Below, piece after piece: positions 59,681 to 64,000 of a stretch of DNA of 64,000 nt. The notes under the pieces are model-generated. The model had not been told where the DNA came from. It made no database searches and saw only the letters and a list, made by a program, of their open reading frames with translations. Each line of letters begins with the position of its first letter. The first letter of the stretch is position 1. The position numbers and the translations under genes are program-made. Origin of the DNA: JAAZBG01 sp964390065 (GTDB taxonomy: Bacteria; Fibrobacterota; Chitinivibrionia; Chitinivibrionales; Chitinispirillaceae); contig CAYMGX010000004.1 in assembly GCA_964390065.1 (NCBI GenBank), positions 19,937-83,936 of the forward strand, written 5' to 3'.

Positions 59681-61960
59681 ATGCAAAAACGCATCCCTGG
59701 TTCACTTCATGTGATTGCATTTCTGACTATTATACTTATATCTTACCCGAATGCAATTGATTATCCGGATACAATTTATGTTCCTGTTACTTTTTATGAT
59801 TTCCACTCAGACCGGTCTAATCCCGAATTTGAGGCGCGTCACTTCGGAATGCTTCGTACCGGTATGGTGGCATCAACGCTTGGTCCTGATAATAAACCCG
59901 TCCTTGGCCCCAACCCTTATATGAATTACCATATCAAGTACTGGTTTCGTCCATGGGAAACTGCAGCAAAGGGTGATTTTACGATCCCCGATTATTCCCC
60001 CAAGGCAGGATTTAAAGAGGGATTTTACGGAGGAGAAAACTGGAAACAGGAGTATCAGCAGACGATCAGCTATAACGGCATTAAGACTGTCGGGTACGAT
60101 ACCGCATTTAAAAACATTGTCATACATGATTCACTCCCGTTTCATCATATAGGCAACGGTGTGTACGAATATAGCAATGCAGCGTTTTTTCCACTTGATA
60201 ACAAGGGGTTCGGTAATGAGTGGAACCATGAAAAAGGTAACTCAGGTCAGTCGTTAAATGTCGATCACAACTACTCATTTACCATGGAGCTTCACTACAA
60301 ATTTGTAAAGACACCCGGTATGAGATTCTCGTTTAGCGGTGATGACGACGTGTGGGTGTATTTAGACAAGCAGCTTCAGATTGACCTTGGTGGAATTCAT
60401 GAGGAACAGCATCAGTCATTCAATCTGGATAATATTTCTGGATTACAAAACGGGAAATCATATGAACTTGACTTTTTCTATGCAGAACGTCACAGTGCAG
60501 AATCACATATAAAAATCACCACGAACATAATTTTCTCACAATCAAATCTGCATATCTATAAAAAGCCCGGAACACCAAACAGTGGCGGCAACAACGCATT
60601 GCGTGGCAGCGATACAATTCCGGCCAACAATGCGGTTACCTATTACGGCCATGTATTTGACAGTTTGGGAGTGTGGCAACCGCATTTTGACAAACTGATC
60701 AAATGGAGTATTGACAATCAGGCATCAGCAACAATCAGTAATGCATCAGGAGAGAGTGTCACCATTACACTTCATCAGCAGAATACTCCGGTAACGCTTG
60801 TCGGAACATTCAAAGATCCAACGAATCCGGCAATACCAGAAAGCAGGATACAAACAGTAATCTACCCGCGCCAGCCGGCTGCACCAAAAGCGTACACACT
60901 AAAGCTCTATGGAAAAGATGGTCCACCAGATCTGAACGGGAATACACCTCTGGGGGAATCTGTTACGGTAACTGCAGGTGCGCAACTGCCGGTATGGGGA
61001 CATCTGTTTGATTCAAGTGGAATGTGGCTCAGGGATTTTGACCAATATATCAAGTGGCGTTTTCTGGATAACAGCCAGGGAAAATCACTTGACAAGACTA
61101 CCGGGGCGCAGACAACAGCAACATTGACAAAATCGGGATCGACCGTAGTACTTGTTGCCACATTTAATGATCCGCAAGTATTGTCCCGTCAACCATCAGA
61201 AGCACATTTAGCGATCAACATACTGCCTGATGCTCCGAAAAGGCTTGAGATCGTTGAGGGTTCTGTTCCAAAAAAGTTCAACGGTGATGACAGATTTATT
61301 GAAACGGTCTTTGGCAGAGATATTACAACAAAGAATGTATATGCAATATTAAGAGACAAATATGACAATTATATCGGTCCAGCTGATAATACATCATGGA
61401 GATCTGAAAACCCGTTTGCTTTTGTTGTAAATCCGACCAGTGGAAAATTCACGGTAATTTCAAGAGCTGCAGGCTCAAACAGTGATTCAGCATATATTGT
61501 TGCATCATACGGTCAGCTTATCGACTCGCTGAAGGTTGTCAATGAGGGAGTAGCATCCATTGTTGCCATCCCCAACAAGTTCACTCCCGGCACCCCTATT
61601 CCATCCCTTATTCCCGGCACCCATATCGCGATAAATTCTCTCTATTTACCGGGAAACAGTGATCCAAAAACAGGTACGGTTATTCTGATAGAAACACCCA
61701 ATGCACTTACTCCATTGGTATCAGGTGGAAACATGTATGCAAAAATGGTCATTTATGATGCCGTTGGAAACATTGTACGGTCCAATCTTCAGCCAAAAAT
61801 CGGCTCCAATTCCCGTATCTACGGCATTGTCTGGGACGGAAAAAACATGAATGGCCGTAATGTGGCATCAGGAACCTATCTTGTTGATGTCTATGCGAAA
61901 ATGGTTAACGGAAAATCTTTTAATGAAAAAACCAAGGTTGGTGTGACAAGAGGAGAATAG
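59681..61960 (+). CDS. Secreted fibro-slime domain protein with Ig-like repeats and FlgD-like C-terminus
   Basis: The protein has 759 residues with a signal peptide (HVIAFLTIILISYPNA). Residues about 25-285 are a fibro-slime domain: VPVTFYDFHSDRSNPEFEA, FSGDDDVWVYLDKQLQIDLG near residue 218 and YELDFFYAERHSAESHI. Two repeats of about 120 residues follow (PANNAVTYYGHVFDSLGVW and TAGAQLPVWGHLFDSSGMW), then a further beta-domain. The C-terminus is a FlgD-like Ig fold (MVIYDAVGNIV, VWDGKNMNGRNVASGTYLVD), often used as a sorting or attachment module in type IX-secreting bacteria. It may act in adhesion or polysaccharide binding. Confidence 0.87.
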   Translation: MQKRIPGSLHVIAFLTIILISYPNAIDYPDTIYVPVTFYDFHSDRSNPEFEARHFGMLRTGMVASTLGPDNKPVLGPNPYMNYHIKYWFRPWETAAKGDFTIPDYSPKAGFKEGFYGGENWKQEYQQTISYNGIKTVGYDTAFKNIVIHDSLPFHHIGNGVYEYSNAAFFPLDNKGFGNEWNHEKGNSGQSLNVDHNYSFTMELHYKFVKTPGMRFSFSGDDDVWVYLDKQLQIDLGGIHEEQHQSFNLDNISGLQNGKSYELDFFYAERHSAESHIKITTNIIFSQSNLHIYKKPGTPNSGGNNALRGSDTIPANNAVTYYGHVFDSLGVWQPHFDKLIKWSIDNQASATISNASGESVTITLHQQNTPVTLVGTFKDPTNPAIPESRIQTVIYPRQPAAPKAYTLKLYGKDGPPDLNGNTPLGESVTVTAGAQLPVWGHLFDSSGMWLRDFDQYIKWRFLDNSQGKSLDKTTGAQTTATLTKSGSTVVLVATFNDPQVLSRQPSEAHLAINILPDAPKRLEIVEGSVPKKFNGDDRFIETVFGRDITTKNVYAILRDKYDNYIGPADNTSWRSENPFAFVVNPTSGKFTVISRAAGSNSDSAYIVASYGQLIDSLKVVNEGVASIVAIPNKFTPGTPIPSLIPGTHIAINSLYLPGNSDPKTGTVILIETPNALTPLVSGGNMYAKMVIYDAVGNIVRSNLQPKIGSNSRIYGIVWDGKNMNGRNVASGTYLVDVYAKMVNGKSFNEKTKVGVTRGE

Positions 61961-61982
61961 AGTCCTTAGCCTCACCCCTCGG

Positions 61983-62012
61983 CCCCCTCTCCATTAGGAA
62001 ATGGAGAGGGGG
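61983..62012. repeat. 13-bp-stem hairpin, CCCCCTCTCCATT / AATGGAGAGGGGG
   Basis: A perfect 13-bp stem encloses a four-base loop 22 bases after the fibro-slime gene stop. The sequence is C/G-rich and is not followed by a T-tract. It looks like a dispersed intergenic (REP-like) element rather than a terminator. Confidence 0.55.
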
Positions 62013-62323
62013 GGATACATTGTCTCTTCCTCTCTTTGTGCCAAAATGAGAGCAGACGCGTAATCGGCACAGTTGCAACATATCAACAATAAGTAATGAC
62101 ATTGAGAGAGAAACCCGGGTATCGATGGCAATAACAACCACGATGACACTTTTACTTACACGGATATTCTGAAACTCATATTGCGATACTTCAATTTGTC
62201 GTTTCGGTACTTCAAGTTCTTAATCACATTTACAGCCAATGCACGTGCACAAGTCACTGTATTTAGCATAGGCTACAGCAGAAATCAAATTTTTCTTGCA
62301 TTGTATGAAATAATGATATACAT

Positions 62324-62364
62324 TTTGTACATGTTCATTTGTACATGTTTATTTGTACATACAA
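62324..62364. repeat. Three tandem 14-bp repeats with TGTACA core
   Basis: TTTGTACATGTTCA, TTTGTACATGTTTA and TTTGTACATACAAT follow each other without gap. Each contains the palindrome TGTACA. The array lies 210 bases ahead of the recombinase gene and could bind a regulator or the recombinase itself. Confidence 0.7.
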
Positions 62365-62574
62365 TAAGCAAGGCACCCAACTATGGAGTTTTTTAAGAAT
62401 GGATTAGCAAAGGGCAGTTTTCTGCTTAGCCGTTTGCGTCCTGATTTGTTGTTGACGATATCTTATATCTGAATCAGGTTATAGAACATTGTTCGATTCC
62501 GCTTTACATATAGTTTTTAACCAATATGCACAGTCGATCCTGGAGATTGTCATTGGAACAGAAAGGATTAATGT

Positions 62575-63780
62575 ATGAATGAACCCCAAAGTAATAATGA
62601 CTCCTGGAGGAAAATCTGGGTCGCAAAAATTGCTCATCAATTAGCATCCGATACTTTTGCGCTTGACCAGATCAATTATCACACAAAAATTATCAACGAG
62701 TTTCTACTTGCGTATCCGGGTAGTCCCTACCATTCTCAAATCCAAAATTTATCTGAATTCCTGAAGCATCGTGACCCATCTGCAATTACACCACTCGTTT
62801 ACTTTTATACACACACAGCTCCATCACCACGACATCGTTCTTTTCTTGAAACATTGATACATGATGATCGATCACCGTTACAATCCAATCATCAACAACA
62901 AAACAACGATGATCTTTTGTTACAATCGATGCCGAATATCATAAAGCGGACTATTGAGGAATTAAAAATTCGCAATTACAGTAACCGAACTATTGATAAC
63001 TACACCGACACACTAAAATCGTACCTTACCTGGGTTAATAGAAACGGCCAGAAGCTTGACAACAGGGAACGATTCAGAAAATACCAGCTATACTTAAAGG
63101 ATGAACGTCACTATAGCGCCCGGACAATAAATCTCTATACCGCCGCAATTCAATTTGTGTATTCCCAGATACTCCAACTAAATGACATCAAAGGTCTTTC
63201 GATACGAATGAAAACACCGGATGCGCTTCCAAAGGTATACACGCAGTCTGAAGTGTATGATATTATTCATTCAGCCACCAATATTCGTCACAAGTTAATT
63301 CTGATGCTTGCATATGGATGTGGTTTGCGTTTGTCTGAAATACAGCGTATCAGAATGTGCCATATACGTTTTGATACCGGAGTATTACTTGTAGAGTGTG
63401 GTAAGGGTAAAAAAGACAGAATAGTTATGCTTGATCCTGTAATACTGGACTGTATGCAAAAGGTAATACAAGAGTACAAAACGACTGATTATTTTTTTGC
63501 GAATTCAGAAAACGATGCCTGTCTATCGGTGCGAACACTGGAAAAGGTTTTTGAAATTGCCTGTACCAAAGCAGGTGTACATCGAAGAGGTGGTATCCAT
63601 ACGCTTAGACACAGTTTTGCCACCCACCTTTTGGAGCAGGGAACGGATTTGCGATATATCCAGAAACTTCTGGGTCATGCCAGCAGCAAGACGACAGAGA
63701 TTTACACACATGTCGCATCCGATAGGATCGCAGCGATACCATCCCCTATTTCGAAGTTATTTCCAAAGAAAAAAACATAG
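62575..63780 (+). CDS. Tyrosine recombinase with long N-terminal extension
   Basis: The protein has 401 residues. Residues 1 to about 120 precede the usual domains and match nothing I recognise. Residues about 120-210 are a SAM-like core-binding domain (IEELKIRNYSNRTIDNYTDT). The catalytic domain has Arg252 (YGCGLRLSEIQRI), the Lys in CGKGKKDRIVML, HTLRHSFATHLLEQG, LGHASSKTTEIY and nucleophile Tyr377. The extra helix of integron integrases is not seen, so IntI is not supported. AAGGATT lies ahead of the ATG. No genomic island boundary or attachment site is visible to assign a target. Confidence 0.87.
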   Translation: MNEPQSNNDSWRKIWVAKIAHQLASDTFALDQINYHTKIINEFLLAYPGSPYHSQIQNLSEFLKHRDPSAITPLVYFYTHTAPSPRHRSFLETLIHDDRSPLQSNHQQQNNDDLLLQSMPNIIKRTIEELKIRNYSNRTIDNYTDTLKSYLTWVNRNGQKLDNRERFRKYQLYLKDERHYSARTINLYTAAIQFVYSQILQLNDIKGLSIRMKTPDALPKVYTQSEVYDIIHSATNIRHKLILMLAYGCGLRLSEIQRIRMCHIRFDTGVLLVECGKGKKDRIVMLDPVILDCMQKVIQEYKTTDYFFANSENDACLSVRTLEKVFEIACTKAGVHRRGGIHTLRHSFATHLLEQGTDLRYIQKLLGHASSKTTEIYTHVASDRIAAIPSPISKLFPKKKT

Positions 63781-63797
63781 GATATGCTGATACATTT

Positions 63798-63824
63798 GAG
63801 GATAAAGGTTCAACCTTTATCCTC
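63798..63824 (+). terminator. Hairpin after the second recombinase gene
   Basis: GAGGATAAAGGT and ACCTTTATCCTC form a perfect 12-bp stem with a three-base loop, 18 bases after the stop. A T-rich, not homopolymeric, stretch follows, so termination is likely but not certain. Confidence 0.55.
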
Positions 63825-64000
63825 CATTTTCAATTTTCTCACCATCTTGAGTCCAAAGTATGAAACACCCGCAACAACCAACCAACTTCTATGGAACAAA
63901 GTGTGAACTTTATATATATTAAAAAGGTAGGTTCATCAAATAGGAGTTGGCTGCCATATTTTTGCACATTAAAAGACAGAAGAGCGCCCGTGAAATATTT

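Larger units (their letters stand above)
61961..62574. other. 614-bp non-coding interval with repeats before the second recombinase
   Basis: It contains a perfect C/G-rich hairpin (61983-62012) soon after the fibro-slime stop and a three-copy 14-base tandem repeat (62324-62364), both listed separately. A weaker direct repeat, ACTTCAATTT/ACTTCAAGTT, is near 62190-62219. No gene is supported. Confidence 0.55.

Noticed and set aside
62575..63780. Integron integrase
   Set aside because: The additional helix between the catalytic boxes of IntI is absent, and no attC-like array is visible.

Overview
The window looks like a chromosomal segment of a Fibrobacterota-type bacterium (Chitinispirillia/Chitinivibrionia-like). 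The reasons are a 2089-residue SprA-family protein, a secreted fibro-slime domain protein with a FlgD-like C-terminal Ig domain, many envelope genes with signal peptides or lipoboxes (so a diderm cell), and a moderate-to-low GC housekeeping background. This is inferred from gene content; there is no rRNA in the window. No phage, CRISPR array or intact insertion sequence was seen.

Layout. 1-3495: C-terminal part of a cyclic beta-1,2-glucan synthase-like protein, cut by the window edge. 3722-4598: a truncated glycosyltransferase overlapping a small methyltransferase, on the minus strand and richer in GC. 4837-7155: a LacI-type sensor fused to GGDEF, followed by a 169-bp palindromic, MITE-like element. 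7666-13407: miaA, a coiled-coil protein of unknown function, an outer-membrane protein, a vapBC-type toxin-antitoxin pair with its operator, a DUF2846-like lipoprotein and a Nudix hydrolase. 13842-15198: a specialised NusG paralogue and an ElyC/DUF218 protein. 15362-19956: IMP dehydrogenase of an unusual subtype, an HtrA protease and a lipoprotein.

20010-29778 (minus) is the most interesting block: myo-inositol-1-phosphate synthase, a radical SAM/SPASM enzyme, an RND/MMPL transporter, an AglD/HpnL-like flippase-type membrane protein, a GT4 glycosyltransferase, a DUF3047 protein, a TolC-like protein and an MlaC-like lipid carrier, largely with overlapping ends. It resembles the transport half of hopanoid (hpn) loci, but the neighbour is inositol phosphate synthesis rather than a hopene cyclase. 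I infer a locus for making and exporting an inositol- or glycan-decorated envelope lipid. 29903-36079 is a TetR-controlled tripartite RND efflux operon with two matching operators.

36271-50898 (minus) is largely housekeeping: rpmA, rplU, rng, the SprA homologue, a membrane-anchored SUMF1-fold protein, folP, ftsH, tilS and a tRNA-Met(CAU). No canonical start codon lies upstream of the tilS ATP-binding motif. recQ follows. 53428-58385 holds an SDR protein and an operon combining dTDP-rhamnose genes (rfbA, rfbC) with lipid-type genes (a PlsC-like acyltransferase, a FabZ-like dehydratase, and an FMN-reductase/SCP2 fusion). 58576-63780 (plus) has a XerC/D recombinase, the fibro-slime protein, a 600-bp non-coding stretch with repeats, and a second tyrosine recombinase with a long N-terminal extension.
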